A stretch of 64,000 nt of DNA, taken from the NCBI RefSeq assembly GCF_900111815.1, contig NZ_LT630004.1:2156293-2220292 (forward strand), read 5' to 3'. Below the pieces are notes generated by a model that saw only the letters and a program-made list of their open reading frames with translations, was not told where the DNA came from and searched no databases. The translations under genes were made by a program, and so were the position numbers. This DNA comes from Bacillus massilinigeriensis. Its GTDB lineage: Bacteria; Bacillota; Bacilli; Bacillales; Cytobacillaceae. Positions 8,905-17,395 of this stretch are shown in pieces; within the stretch, counting starts at the first letter, position 1, and each line of letters opens with the position of its first letter.

Positions 8905-9420
8905 TTACTTGTCGTTTTTAGGGGCTAAAACAAGGAACATGCTGCGTCCATCCATTTTAGGGTGGGATTCAATCGTAGCTACTTCCTTGCACGCTGCAGA
9001 GAAACGATCCAGAACGCGCTGGCCGATCTCCTTATGGGTGATTGCACGACCTTTAAAGCGAATCGAAGCTTTCACTTTATCGCCTTTCTCCAAAAACTTG
9101 ATGGCATTGCGCAGCTTTGTGTTAAAGTCATGCTCATCAATTGTCGGGCTGAGACGTACTTCTTTGATATTAATAATTTTTTGGTTTTTACGTGCTTCTT
9201 TCTCTTTCTTCTGCTGCTCAAATTTGAATTTTCCGTAGTCCATGATACGGGCTACAGGGGGCTTCGCATTCGGGGCAACCAGAACAAGATCGAGATTGAC
9301 ACGAGCTGCAATTTCAAGCGCTTCAACTTTTGATTTGATTCCCAGCTGCTCGCCATTTTGGTTGATGAGACGAACTTCACGGGCACGGATGCCCTCGTTC
9401 AACAGCATATCTTTGCTAAT
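8905..9420 (-). CDS. infC: Translation initiation factor IF-3 (AUU start)
   Basis: IF-3 binds the 30S subunit, prevents subunit joining and proofreads the start codon. From the ATT at 9418-9420 the protein has 171 residues ([18 protein letters not shown]). The N-domain, the basic linker [17 protein letters not shown] and the C-domain with [10 protein letters not shown]-type residues are all present. The ATT is the best start because GGAGGTG lies 7 bases upstream, whereas the in-frame ATG at 9408 is four codons inside. AUU is the classic infC start codon, used for autogenous control, because IF-3 discriminates against it. The gene heads infC-rpmI-rplT and has a long leader. Confidence 0.96.
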   Translation of the reverse strand: MSKDMLLNEGIRAREVRLINQNGEQLGIKSKVEALEIAARVNLDLVLVAPNAKPPVARIMDYGKFKFEQQKKEKEARKNQKIINIKEVRLSPTIDEHDFNTKLRNAIKFLEKGDKVKASIRFKGRAITHKEIGQRVLDRFSAACKEVATIESHPKMDGRSMFLVLAPKNDK

Positions 9421-9696
9421 AGTTAGCCACCTCCAGGGTTTTATCGGAATACATTGTTTGGGTTAAGAATGCACACACTGCACGGCCAAGCCGCTCCCTT
9501 AAGAGATCTCAGTGATTGGGCTGCAGCGGCGGATTCCCATTTTTTTCAAATAAAAAAGTGCGGGCTGAATCACCCACACTTTACGAGTCATGAACAAATG
9601 AATAGTTCTACGTAAAACCTGGCAACTGCACTTCAGCGTCAATCAGGTGAGAAGCGGGTGCTTCTTCTTTTCCACAAACCGTATTCTTTTTTACCT
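9421..9696 (-). ncRNA. L20-type leader of infC-rpmI-rplT with attenuator
   Basis: About 275 untranslated bases separate the proximal promoter from infC. They hold a terminator hairpin AGTGTGGG-loop-GCCCGCACT followed by six T residues (9552-9582). In Bacillus, L20 binds this leader at a 23S-like site and promotes premature termination. The position, length and terminator fit; the L20-binding fold was not modelled. Confidence 0.75.
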
Positions 9697-9701
9697 TTGT
9701 A

Positions 9702-9730
9702 ACTATATCACAAGGATTGGGTTGTGTCAA
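9702..9730 (-). promoter_or_regulatory. Proximal sigma-A promoter of infC operon
   Basis: Minus strand: TTGACA (9730-9725), 17-base spacer, TATAGT (9707-9702). Strong near-consensus promoter. Confidence 0.88.
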
Positions 9731-9762
9731 ACATCCCATCACCATTTACTGCAACGAAATGT

Positions 9763-9791
9763 ATTGTAGCAAATCCCTGCAGTTTGTGCAA
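9763..9791 (-). promoter_or_regulatory. Distal promoter candidate of infC operon
   Basis: Minus strand: TTGCAC (9791-9786), 17-base spacer, TACAAT (9768-9763). It lies 60 bases upstream of the proximal promoter and just after thrS, and may be a second start point. Confidence 0.55.
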
Positions 9792-9820
9792 CATCTTTTG
9801 AAAAAATGGAGACTTTATAT

Positions 9821-11752
9821 TTATTTTCTTGCTTCTTTTTCGAAGTTTTCCAGAAAAGCAGCGAATGACATGGTCTCAGATTTCTGTTCACCATATTTAC
9901 GGACGTTGACTCCATTTTCTTCCATTTCTTTGTCACCGACCACTATCATATAAGGAATCTTTTGCATTTGGGCTTCGCGGATCTTGTAGCCAATTTTTTC
10001 ATTGCGGCTATCCAGTTCGACCCTGAATCCTCTTGCCTTCAATTTATTTTGCACTTCTTTTGCATAGTCAAAATGCACCTCGGGCGATACAGGGATGACT
10101 TGGACCTGGACAGGTGCGAGCCATGTAGGGAATGCACCCTTATATTCCTCGATGAGGAAAGCAACAAATCTTTCCATTGTCGATACGACACCGCGGTGGA
10201 TAACTACTGGTCTGTGCTGTTTTCCATCTTCCCCAACATAAGTTAAGTCAAAGCGCTCTGGCAAGAGGAAATCAAGCTGTACTGTTGACAATGTTTCATC
10301 TTTGCCAAGTGCTGTCTTCACTTGAACATCGAGCTTCGGTCCATAGAATGCTGCTTCTCCTTCAGCCTCAAAGTAGTCGAGGCCCATTTCATCCATAGCT
10401 TCCTTCAGCATGCTTTGTGCCTTTTCCCACATTTCATCATCATCGAAATATTTCTCTGTATCTTCCGGATCACGATAAGAAAGGCGGAAAGAGAAATCGC
10501 TGATAGAAAAGTCCTTGTACACTTCCTGAGTTAGTTGAACAACACGCTTGAATTCTTCTTTGATTTGATCAGGGCGAACAAAAATATGGGCATCGTTCAG
10601 AGTCATGCCTCTTACCCTTTGCAATCCTGACAATGCGCCTGACATTTCGTAGCGATGCATTGTTCCAAGCTCGGCAATCCTGATTGGAAGCTCCCGATAG
10701 CTGTGAATGCTGTTTTTGTAAACCATCATATGATGCGGACAGTTCATCGGGCGAAGGACAAGCTGCTCGTTGTCCATATCCATGACAGGGAACATATCTT
10801 CCTGATAATGGTCCCAGTGGCCAGATGTTTTATAAAGATCAACACTGCCCATAACAGGTGTATAAACATGGTCGTAACCTAGGCTGATTTCCTTATCCAC
10901 AATGTATCTTTCAACGATACGACGAATCGTTGCACCCTTCGGCAGCCAGAGCGGCAACCCTTGTCCCACAAGCTGTGAGTTCGTAAAAAGGCTTAATTCC
11001 TTGCCAAGTTTCCGGTGGTCGCGCTCCTTCGCTTCTTCAAGAAGACGAAGGTGCTCAGCAAGGTCTTCTTTCTTGAAAAAGGCTGTGCCATAGATGCGCT
11101 GAAGCATTTTATTATCGCTATTTCCTCTCCAATAAGCTCCAGCAATGCTCAACAGTTTAAATTCTTTGATTTTTCCAGTGGAAGCGAGATGTACACCGCG
11201 GCAAAGGTCAAAAAATTCCCCTTGCTCATAAATCGTAACCGTTTCATCCGCAGGGATGGCCTCAATCAGTTCAAGTTTGTACTCATCTCCAATTTCCTTG
11301 TAAAGCTTAACCGCCTCGTCCCGGCTCACTTCTTTTCGAACGATTTCCAGATTTTCATTAACAATTTTAGCCATTTCCTTTTCAATTGCCGGAAGATCTT
11401 CAGGGGTCAATGAAGTTTCCAAATCAATATCATAATAGAAACCGCTCTCGATTACTGGCCCGATTCCCAGCTTCACGTCTGGATATAGCCGTTTGATTGC
11501 CTGCGCCATCAAGTGCGCAGTACTGTGCCGAAGCACTTCTAGCGCTTCATTGCTTTCCGGCGTAATGATTTCTACTGCTCCATCTTTCTCAATCGGACGA
11601 CGGAGATCATACATTTCCCCTTCCACTTTTCCTGCAACCGCCTTTTTCTTTAAACCCGGACTAATAGAAGCAGCGATATCTTCAATGGTCGTGCCGAACG
11701 AAAACTCCTTTACTGCTCCATCCGGAAACGTCATTTTCACATTGTTTGCCAT
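9821..11752 (-). CDS. thrS: Threonine--tRNA ligase
   Basis: It charges tRNA-Thr in the cytosol. The 643-residue protein has the full bacterial layout: an N-terminal TGS domain (residues 1-63), the N2 editing domain, a class II catalytic core with motif 2 ([14 protein letters not shown], holding zinc ligands) and motif 3 ([19 protein letters not shown]), and a C-terminal anticodon-binding domain ([15 protein letters not shown]). The ATG is preceded by GAGGAGC. Control is by the Thr T-box leader upstream. The long gap to ytxC holds that leader and its promoter. Confidence 0.98.
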   Translation of the reverse strand: MANNVKMTFPDGAVKEFSFGTTIEDIAASISPGLKKKAVAGKVEGEMYDLRRPIEKDGAVEIITPESNEALEVLRHSTAHLMAQAIKRLYPDVKLGIGPVIESGFYYDIDLETSLTPEDLPAIEKEMAKIVNENLEIVRKEVSRDEAVKLYKEIGDEYKLELIEAIPADETVTIYEQGEFFDLCRGVHLASTGKIKEFKLLSIAGAYWRGNSDNKMLQRIYGTAFFKKEDLAEHLRLLEEAKERDHRKLGKELSLFTNSQLVGQGLPLWLPKGATIRRIVERYIVDKEISLGYDHVYTPVMGSVDLYKTSGHWDHYQEDMFPVMDMDNEQLVLRPMNCPHHMMVYKNSIHSYRELPIRIAELGTMHRYEMSGALSGLQRVRGMTLNDAHIFVRPDQIKEEFKRVVQLTQEVYKDFSISDFSFRLSYRDPEDTEKYFDDDEMWEKAQSMLKEAMDEMGLDYFEAEGEAAFYGPKLDVQVKTALGKDETLSTVQLDFLLPERFDLTYVGEDGKQHRPVVIHRGVVSTMERFVAFLIEEYKGAFPTWLAPVQVQVIPVSPEVHFDYAKEVQNKLKARGFRVELDSRNEKIGYKIREAQMQKIPYMIVVGDKEMEENGVNVRKYGEQKSETMSFAAFLENFEKEARK

Positions 11753-11811
11753 GATTGCTCCTCCTCTTCATCTGTTTGGCGGAAATTCCCGCCTGCCAAT
11801 TGGCTAAAAAT

Positions 11812-12088
11812 AAAAAAACCCATCCCTAGAGAAAGGGACGAGTTTGTAAACACGCGGTTCCACCCAATTTTCCGCTCCGTGAAAAAAGTACACAGAACAG
11901 CTTAGGTCCTGATAACGGCAGGGTGCCGTCAGCTGCTAATTACCCGTTAGGGCGTTCACGACTGAAGTTCAGAGGCGGTAAGCATTTCTTTAGTGTTAGG
12001 AAGCTTGCACCTGACCTTCCCTCTCTGTGAACCTGTAAAGATTGCTCATGTCCTCATCAGTACATTTGCTCAAAATAGAATATTATGT
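11812..12088 (-). promoter_or_regulatory. T-box leader controlling thrS (specifier ACC)
   Basis: Minus strand shows the T-box GGGTGGAACCGCG (11865-11853), the terminator CTCGTCCCTTTCTCTAGGGA plus TGGG and seven T residues (11842-11812), the stem I AGAGAGGGAAGG segment, and the likely specifier ACC at 11979-11977 within GCTTACCGCC. ACC agrees with threonine. Confidence 0.93.
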
Positions 12089-12093
12089 AGGTA

Positions 12094-12122
12094 ATTATAG
12101 TGGGTAATAACGGCAAAATCAA
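12094..12122 (-). promoter_or_regulatory. Sigma-A promoter of thrS
   Basis: Minus strand: TTGATT (12122-12117), 17-base spacer, TATAAT (12099-12094), immediately upstream of the T-box. Confidence 0.85.
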
Positions 12123-12150
12123 GTGCCTGCTGAGGACATTTTTCTATCAT

Positions 12151-13005
12151 TCAATTTGCTTGGCTTCTTTGCTTCATAAACTCAAGGCTTTCCCGAATGA
12201 TCACCCGTTCTTCAAAGATGTTCTGGATTGTCCGGACAAGCGGCTGGTCAGGATGTTCGGGATAGAGAAAAATCGTTGATGGTGCAATAGAGAGCAGCGG
12301 AGCGATTGTAACGGAATCGACATATACCGGATGGTTCACTAGGAGTTTCCTGTCAATCATATGAAACAGTTCACTCCTTTTCAGCTCTTGATAATCGTGA
12401 TCATAGAAGACAGTTTCCCCGTTCATCAGCAACACATGCAGTTCATCTTTGAGAGGAGTTCTTTCTGAAAGGAAAGCCCTAAGCGTTTCAATAAAAACCT
12501 GATATTCCTGTTCCATTTTGTACTCATCGATACCAATTTCCACATAGCTGTATAGTTTTTCGATAAATGGCTTTAACCTGAACCTTGCAAAGGAGTCAAA
12601 AGAGAAAGAAATATTGTCTGTAAGCATTTCTTGTATCTCTTCATGGATTAATTCTTTTTCATCCTGCCCTGTCAGAAAAGGCTCTAAGTCTCGTCTCTTC
12701 CCTTCCAAAAGAGACGAGATGATGGATAATATTTGGTCTTGCTCCTCTTCTTCAGTATAAAAAAAGCGTTCTTTTAATATCCAGCGAAAAAAATCATCCC
12801 GCTTATGAGTAAGAATAAATTCATAGAAACCTTTCCGTATACGTTGAATTTCCTCTCCTGACATTGAGGGTTTTATGATTACCACACTGTTTTTGCCTTC
12901 ATCCACAAGGATTCTTCTCTCCTCATGCAAGCTTGGCATATTCCTCACCAAATGCTCATGCAGGTTTAATGCTTCCCTGCTATTTTGGAAGACGATTTCA
13001 ATCAA
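12151..13005 (-). CDS. ytxC: Sporulation protein YtxC-like
   Basis: YtxC proteins are conserved in Bacillaceae and linked to sporulation; the molecular function is unknown. I take the TTG at 13003-13005 as the start: ACGGGGGGAT lies at proper spacing and the resulting 284 residues fit the family (about 281). An upstream ATG (codon 25 of the open frame) and a longer frame have no comparable ribosome site. The product is acidic and helical with no signal peptide or clear membrane span (FFRWILKERFFYTEEEEQDQ in the middle; YVDSVTIAPLLSIAPSTIFL near the end). It lies between dnaI and thrS, as in B. subtilis. Confidence 0.82.
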   Translation of the reverse strand: MIEIVFQNSREALNLHEHLVRNMPSLHEERRILVDEGKNSVVIIKPSMSGEEIQRIRKGFYEFILTHKRDDFFRWILKERFFYTEEEEQDQILSIISSLLEGKRRDLEPFLTGQDEKELIHEEIQEMLTDNISFSFDSFARFRLKPFIEKLYSYVEIGIDEYKMEQEYQVFIETLRAFLSERTPLKDELHVLLMNGETVFYDHDYQELKRSELFHMIDRKLLVNHPVYVDSVTIAPLLSIAPSTIFLYPEHPDQPLVRTIQNIFEERVIIRESLEFMKQRSQAN

Positions 13006-13116
13006 CGATATCCCCCCGTTGTATATATTCTCTGATTTCATGTATATGGGGGACTTGCCGTATTTAGAAGCAGAGGAAATCACGACTTCAAATATTTGGA
13101 CGCAAACAATCACGAT

Positions 13117-13166
13117 AAAAAAAAGCTGGACTCATTCCATATTTCGGGATTAGTCCAGCTTTTTTG
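13117..13166 (-). terminator. Terminator after dnaB-dnaI (works in both directions)
   Basis: AAAAAGCTGGACT-loop-AGTCCAGCTTTTTT, a long symmetric stem with A and T tracts on either side. It lies between dnaI and ytxC. Confidence 0.88.
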
Positions 13167-13265
13167 TTTTTTGTTCTCTTTGCACTTTAATATTAGCCCA
13201 TCCAGGAAAGTCTATAAAATGAATATGTTTTCTGTGAGCTTGGAGATCCGAGACAGCTTTAACAG

Positions 13266-14195
13266 CTATATCCTCCTGTTAGCACCATCTACGAGGACAG
13301 GATCAGCAAGGTACTTGATTCTCTCTAAAATTCGGGCAGCTTTCAATTGTTCCTCGCCACCGCGCTGGCTATGCGCTAAATGATGCTGAAGATCTTGCAA
13401 ATCATAGTTGGAAGAAAACAGGGTTGGCAGGTTCTCGACCATCCGATATTGAAGAATAGGACCGAGAATATCATCCCTGATCCAAGCACTCATTGTTTCC
13501 GCTCCAAGGTCATCGAGCATTAAAACCGGAACTTTCTTAATTGCATCCAGCTTATCTCCGATGGAATTGTCTCCAATGGAATTTTTCATTTCACGGAAAA
13601 GCTCCGGAGCATAAATGAGTAAAGAACTAACTTGTTTTTTCGCAAGCTCTCCTGCGATCGCTCCTAATAGGTACGATTTCCCCGTACCGAACGGCCCGTG
13701 AAAATACAAGCCTTTTTGCCGTTCTCCAGGCTGATATTTTTCCACGAAATCTTTCGCCATCTTAATTGCCATGAATCTTTCTTTATCAATCTCAATTTGG
13801 ACAAAAGAGGCTTTTAAGATTTCTTTCGGGACAAACATGCTCTCGATCAGGCGTTCGTTCTTTTTATTTTCATCATAAAGCACTTTCTTCGGACAACGGT
13901 CATACTTGACATCAATAAACGAACCGTTCAGGACAAGCACTGGTTCGTATCCAGGAATCATGTTCCCACAGGATTCCAGACTGCTGCAGCTTTTGCACGC
14001 TTTACTCTGAGAAGTATACTCATGCAGCTTCATCATGCTTTTATCGACCGTTTCCCGGGAAATGCTGTCCCCATTCCTCCGCAGAAATTCCTGGATGCCC
14101 GGGTCGCTGAGCACTTCATTCCGCTGAGCTTCGTACCGTTTCTGAAAATCAGGACTCTTTGAAAGCTTCCTGAGCGTCTCGTTGATCTTCTGCAT
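13266..14195 (-). CDS. dnaI: Primosomal helicase loader DnaI
   Basis: DnaI is the AAA+ ATPase that loads the DnaC replicative helicase at oriC and restart sites. The 309-residue protein has an N-terminal helicase-binding domain with four candidate zinc Cys (67, 70, 76, 101). The ATPase core has Walker A GPFGTGKSYL (167-176), Walker B VLMLDDLGAE (224-233) and sensor region FSSNYDLQDL. I chose the ATG at 14193-14195: GGAGG lies 8 bases upstream, while the open frame's earlier GTG-ATG codons sit inside that ribosome site. The start is 5 bases after the dnaB stop, so the two are translationally coupled. Confidence 0.95.
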   Translation of the reverse strand: MQKINETLRKLSKSPDFQKRYEAQRNEVLSDPGIQEFLRRNGDSISRETVDKSMMKLHEYTSQSKACKSCSSLESCGNMIPGYEPVLVLNGSFIDVKYDRCPKKVLYDENKKNERLIESMFVPKEILKASFVQIEIDKERFMAIKMAKDFVEKYQPGERQKGLYFHGPFGTGKSYLLGAIAGELAKKQVSSLLIYAPELFREMKNSIGDNSIGDKLDAIKKVPVLMLDDLGAETMSAWIRDDILGPILQYRMVENLPTLFSSNYDLQDLQHHLAHSQRGGEEQLKAARILERIKYLADPVLVDGANRRI

Positions 14196-14200
14196 GGACA

Positions 14201-15595
14201 TCACCTCCCGCCATCAAATTTTTTCAATTCCTCTTCCAGTTTCTTTCTTTCTTCCTCAAAGTCAAAGTCTTCTTCCACAGAAGGCTTGCGTGTCTCACCT
14301 TTTTTTTCAAACCATTCAGGAAGGTGTTCTTTCTTCGAATTTCTGACAGTGGTTGAATTCTTGCCTTTCTTCTCTTGCGCCCATTCCAAATACTGACGAT
14401 GTTCTCGCTTCGCGAGCTCCATCGCATCTTTCACCGTTTGAATCCGCTTCCTGGACCAGTGTCCAGCGATTTTCTCGATATACCCCTTATTCAGTTTCAT
14501 ATCCGTCTTCAACATAACATACTCGATAAGGACATTGACAACGCCGGGCTCTAACTTCTGTTTGAACATAATCTCCTCAATGATCTGAAGGTCATTCTTC
14601 GTAGGAGCCGCACCTTCGGAAATATGAAGTAAATATTCACGCGGAGAGGTTGTTTCTAAATATTGAATGAGCTGTTCTTCCGTTGAATCCGAGTTGCCTG
14701 TCGAAACACGTTTTTGAATAGGCTGAACCCTGTCAAGCAATGCCGGAAGTTCGTCATTGTTTTCAAATTGGTACCAATCCCTTGCCGATTTTCTTAACTC
14801 TTCGATATCGATTTCATCGTCCTCCGTCAAGGATCCAAGGAGTAAATTCTTCATTTGCAGCACATCGATTCCGTAAAGGAAGCTTAGTTTTCCTATCGCT
14901 CTCTTTACCTTTTGAGTAAGAGCTTTTGAGGGAATCAACGATTCTTGCAATCCTGCCAGCAGGAGTTCGAAATCAAACTCCGCCTCGACTTTTATTCCCA
15001 TTGGATCAGAACGTCCAATGAAAGCCTCTCCCTCCGCGGCATCCAGGTCTTCTGCCGCACTTTGTGCGATCTTCAATGCTTCGCCAGAGACGGAGGCAAA
15101 GACATCTTGAAATGAACGAGTCACTTCTTCGTAACTCTGATCAGTATCTGCACCCTTCCTGTCCGCAAAAAACCGCTTCAATCTGTTGAATTGAGTCCTT
15201 CCTACTTTGCGGTATAGGTATATATTCAACATCCCGTCTAGAAAAAATTGTTCCGGAGACAAAGGCGGCTGCAGTTCATAAATAAAGGACCTTTCTCTCT
15301 CCTTGCGGACATATGTCTTTAGAAGCCCTATGGCTTCAAGCTTGAGTCTTGCACGGTAAATTTCATCAAGGCCGGATCCGGTTATCGTCATAAGGCTATG
15401 ATGAGTTACTGTTCCGGACCAAAGCCTATTCTCTTCCAGTTCTGCCCAAAGGGTAAAATACAGGCTGAGACACGAAGGACCTATCAATGGTTGGTAAAGA
15501 AAAGTCAATACCTTCCTATCGTATTCCTGAATAAGTCCGCTAGAGGAAACAGTATAATGATCGACCGGTAAAATTTCCTGCCAATGATGTCCCAT
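14201..15595 (-). CDS. dnaB: Replication initiation and membrane attachment protein DnaB
   Basis: Firmicute DnaB (not the E. coli helicase) acts with DnaD and DnaI in helicase loading and origin attachment to the membrane. From the ATG at 15593-15595 the protein has 464 residues, beginning MGHHWQEILPVDHYTV like other DnaB proteins. It has the winged-helix DDBH1 region (near 15-115), an acidic middle, a DDBH2 domain (near 300-400) and a very charged C-terminus. A start nine codons upstream is possible but has no ribosome site. It is part of nrdR-dnaB-dnaI. Confidence 0.93.
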   Translation of the reverse strand: MGHHWQEILPVDHYTVSSSGLIQEYDRKVLTFLYQPLIGPSCLSLYFTLWAELEENRLWSGTVTHHSLMTITGSGLDEIYRARLKLEAIGLLKTYVRKERERSFIYELQPPLSPEQFFLDGMLNIYLYRKVGRTQFNRLKRFFADRKGADTDQSYEEVTRSFQDVFASVSGEALKIAQSAAEDLDAAEGEAFIGRSDPMGIKVEAEFDFELLLAGLQESLIPSKALTQKVKRAIGKLSFLYGIDVLQMKNLLLGSLTEDDEIDIEELRKSARDWYQFENNDELPALLDRVQPIQKRVSTGNSDSTEEQLIQYLETTSPREYLLHISEGAAPTKNDLQIIEEIMFKQKLEPGVVNVLIEYVMLKTDMKLNKGYIEKIAGHWSRKRIQTVKDAMELAKREHRQYLEWAQEKKGKNSTTVRNSKKEHLPEWFEKKGETRKPSVEEDFDFEEERKKLEEELKKFDGGR

Positions 15596-15623
15596 ATAAT
15601 TGCAACTGCCTTTCCGGGCCATT

Positions 15624-15678
15624 CAAAAAAGCGGCAGTCCCGCCAAAAAAAGAGCCAGAAAACACCTTCGACTCTTTT
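15624..15678 (-). terminator. Two hairpin/T-run structures between nrdR and dnaB
   Basis: On the minus strand AAAAGAGTC-loop-GGCTCTTTT plus T residues (15678-15645) overlaps the nrdR end. GCGG-GACTG-CCGC plus six T residues (15639-15624) follows. They may attenuate transcription into dnaB; the second stem is short. Confidence 0.5.
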
Positions 15679-16138
15679 AGCCCTGTTCTTTCTTAATCAA
15701 CTCTTTTAATTCTTCAATGAATACATTGATATCTTTGAACTGCCTATATACGGATGCAAATCTTACATACGCAACCTCGTCAACTTTGGCAAGCCTGTCC
15801 ATCACCATCTCACCAATCGCTTCACTTTTCACTTCGGCAACTCCTTGGTTCCGCAGTTCTTTTTCCACTTCGGAAACAATTGTTTCAAGCTCTTTTAGCG
15901 CAACAGGCCGTTTTTCACATGCTTTGATCAAACCTCTTAAGAGCTTGTCCCTATTGAACTCTTCCCTTGTCCCTTCTTTCTTGACCACAATGAGCGGAGT
16001 CTCCTCCACTTTTTCAAACGTGGTAAACCTATAGCTGCACGCTTCGCATTCCCGCCTTCTCCGTATCGATTTCCCTTCATCAACCGGGCGGGAATCGAGT
16101 ACACGGGTCGAATTGTTTTGGCATGCTGGACATTTCAT
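15677..16138 (-). CDS. nrdR: Transcriptional repressor NrdR
   Basis: NrdR senses ATP/dATP and represses ribonucleotide reductase genes by binding NrdR boxes. The 153-residue protein has an N-terminal zinc ribbon (Cys3, Cys6, Cys31, Cys34) and an ATP-cone domain (residues about 49-139: [19 protein letters not shown] through [14 protein letters not shown]). It precedes dnaB-dnaI, linking dNTP supply to replication initiation, as in B. subtilis (ytcG). Confidence 0.97.
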   Translation of the reverse strand: MKCPACQNNSTRVLDSRPVDEGKSIRRRRECEACSYRFTTFEKVEETPLIVVKKEGTREEFNRDKLLRGLIKACEKRPVALKELETIVSEVEKELRNQGVAEVKSEAIGEMVMDRLAKVDEVAYVRFASVYRQFKDINVFIEELKELIKKEQG

Positions 16139-16240
16139 ATTTCCATCAGCTCCGAATTTTTTCTATCTTCCATTATGCAATGTTCATACTTCTATCTTAT
16201 TAAAAAGAAACCCTGCAAGCAATGGATTAACCGCTATTAG

Positions 16241-16600
16241 TCACTTCAATAACGGGAGACGTTCCCCGAGACTTTCATAAAGAGAAACCACTTTCCTTTT
16301 CAAAAGAGGATAGGTTCCGAGAATAGATAGCTTTTCTGTGGATAGGACAAAATCTACTGCAGTTGTATATGGTTTAATCGTTATCACAGTACAAACAAGA
16401 AAAGATGACCCATTGCCAATGTCAGCCGATATTTCCCCATGCTCGGGCGATTTGCTGATAATCTTAGCCATTGGATCTCGTCGGAGAATTTCCTCCACCA
16501 CATCAAAAGCCTGCTGAAAATTGACTTTATAATACCTAGTAATCAATGCTGCATCCTGGTGGTTCTCCTTTGTCTCACAAAGCTTCTTATAGCGGCCCAT
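16241..16600 (-). CDS. Conserved protein of unknown function
   Basis: I do not recognise a named gene. The 119-residue soluble protein has no signal peptide or membrane span. The central part (ISKSPEHGEISADI, FLVCTVITIKPYTTAVDFVL) looks like alternating beta strands and ends in a helix after the strand pair (LKRKVVSLYESLGERL). The layout is vaguely like DUF1499-type proteins, which is a weak guess. It starts at an ATG at 16600 preceded by GGAGGTATC, and lies alone between nrdR and speD on the same strand. Confidence 0.75.
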   Translation of the reverse strand: MGRYKKLCETKENHQDAALITRYYKVNFQQAFDVVEEILRRDPMAKIISKSPEHGEISADIGNGSSFLVCTVITIKPYTTAVDFVLSTEKLSILGTYPLLKRKVVSLYESLGERLPLLK

Positions 16601-16655
16601 TTAAGATACCTCCATCTTGCTTATTGGTATTATTTTAACTTATTTCAGTAAAAAT

Positions 16656-16683
16656 GAAAAAGAGGTGTATTCATACACCTCTC
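16656..16683 (-). terminator. Terminator of speD
   Basis: AGAGGTGTAT-TC-ATACACCTCT, a 10-bp stem, with a T-run on the minus-strand side, 17 bases after the speD stop. Confidence 0.88.
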
Positions 16684-16699
16684 ATGTTAGTTTCGATTA

Positions 16700-17074
16700 T
16701 TATAATGCCTTAGCCTGTTTGATTTGTACAGGACCCATGCCTCTTGGAATCTCAATATTCTCACGTGTCTGGGCTCCAAGCGCTTCACCTATGTAGTCTG
16801 CAGCAATGTTAGGATTTAGATCCCCGCATGTATAGACATCAATACTAGCATAACCATGTTCCGGAAAGCTGTGAATAGTTAAATGTGATTCAGAGATAAT
16901 GACAACCCCGCTTACACCTTGTGGTGCAAACTTGTGGAAAGCCACTTCGCGGACTTCAGCACCTGATTTCAGCGCTGCCGCTACAAAAGTTTGTTCAATA
17001 TAATCCATGTCATTTAACTTGTCAAAATCGCAGCCCCATAATTCAGAAATTACATGACGACCCATTGTTTCCAT
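16700..17074 (-). CDS. speD: S-adenosylmethionine decarboxylase proenzyme
   Basis: It makes decarboxylated AdoMet, the aminopropyl donor for spermidine. The 124-residue bacterial short form self-cleaves between Glu62 and Ser63 (motif [14 protein letters not shown]), turning Ser63 into the pyruvoyl cofactor; catalytic His68 and Cys83 (VYTCGD) are present. The ATG follows GAGGGGG. The gene is monocistronic with a promoter at 17225-17253 and a leader of about 150 bases that appears structured. Confidence 0.97.
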   Translation of the reverse strand: METMGRHVISELWGCDFDKLNDMDYIEQTFVAAALKSGAEVREVAFHKFAPQGVSGVVIISESHLTIHSFPEHGYASIDVYTCGDLNPNIAADYIGEALGAQTRENIEIPRGMGPVQIKQAKAL

Positions 17075-17218
17075 TATTCAGTTTCCCCCTCTTACTATTT
17101 TAGCTACTAAAATGAATTTCTTATTTTTTTATGGCCGTTAACTACCACGGGGGAAAGTTAGTCCAAAGAGGTCCTAACCCTTTAAGCAGCTAAACATAAC
17201 CTCGGTAAGAAGTTCACG
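17075..17218 (-). promoter_or_regulatory. Structured 5' leader of speD (candidate)
   Basis: The transcript segment between the promoter and the speD ATG contains the stems GTTAG-GACCTCTTTGGA-CTAAC, CCGT-GGTAGTTA-ACGG and ATTTTAG-TAG-CTAAAAT, the last just before the ribosome site. No T-run follows a stem, so any control would be translational or on RNA stability. Function is inferred. Confidence 0.4.
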
Positions 17219-17224
17219 ATGACT

Positions 17225-17253
17225 AGTATATATGGTTTAATTTCGTTTTGCAA
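17225..17253 (-). promoter_or_regulatory. Sigma-A promoter of speD
   Basis: Minus strand: TTGCAA (17253-17248), 17-base spacer, TATACT (17230-17225). Confidence 0.75.
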
Positions 17254-17336
17254 TATAAATTTCCTGAAAATATTTACTAAGGTTATCAGTACTGTTAATG
17301 GAGGTAAAATTGCTTTCATCCCAACTTATTCAAAAT

Positions 17337-17385
17337 AGAACAGCAAACAAGCCTGCGCAGTAAGCACAGGCTTGTTTGCTGTTCT
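17337..17385 (-). terminator. Long hairpin after gapB
   Basis: A perfect 19-bp stem with an 11-base loop; the arms read AGAACAGCAAACAAGCCTG and its complement. It starts 11 bases after the gapB stop; only a weak T-tract (CTATTTTG) follows. Confidence 0.8.
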
Positions 17386-17395
17386 ATTGAAGTAT

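Noticed and set aside
9406-9408. ATG as the infC start
   Set aside because: The ATT four codons upstream has GGAGGTG at ideal spacing and matches the known infC start rule.
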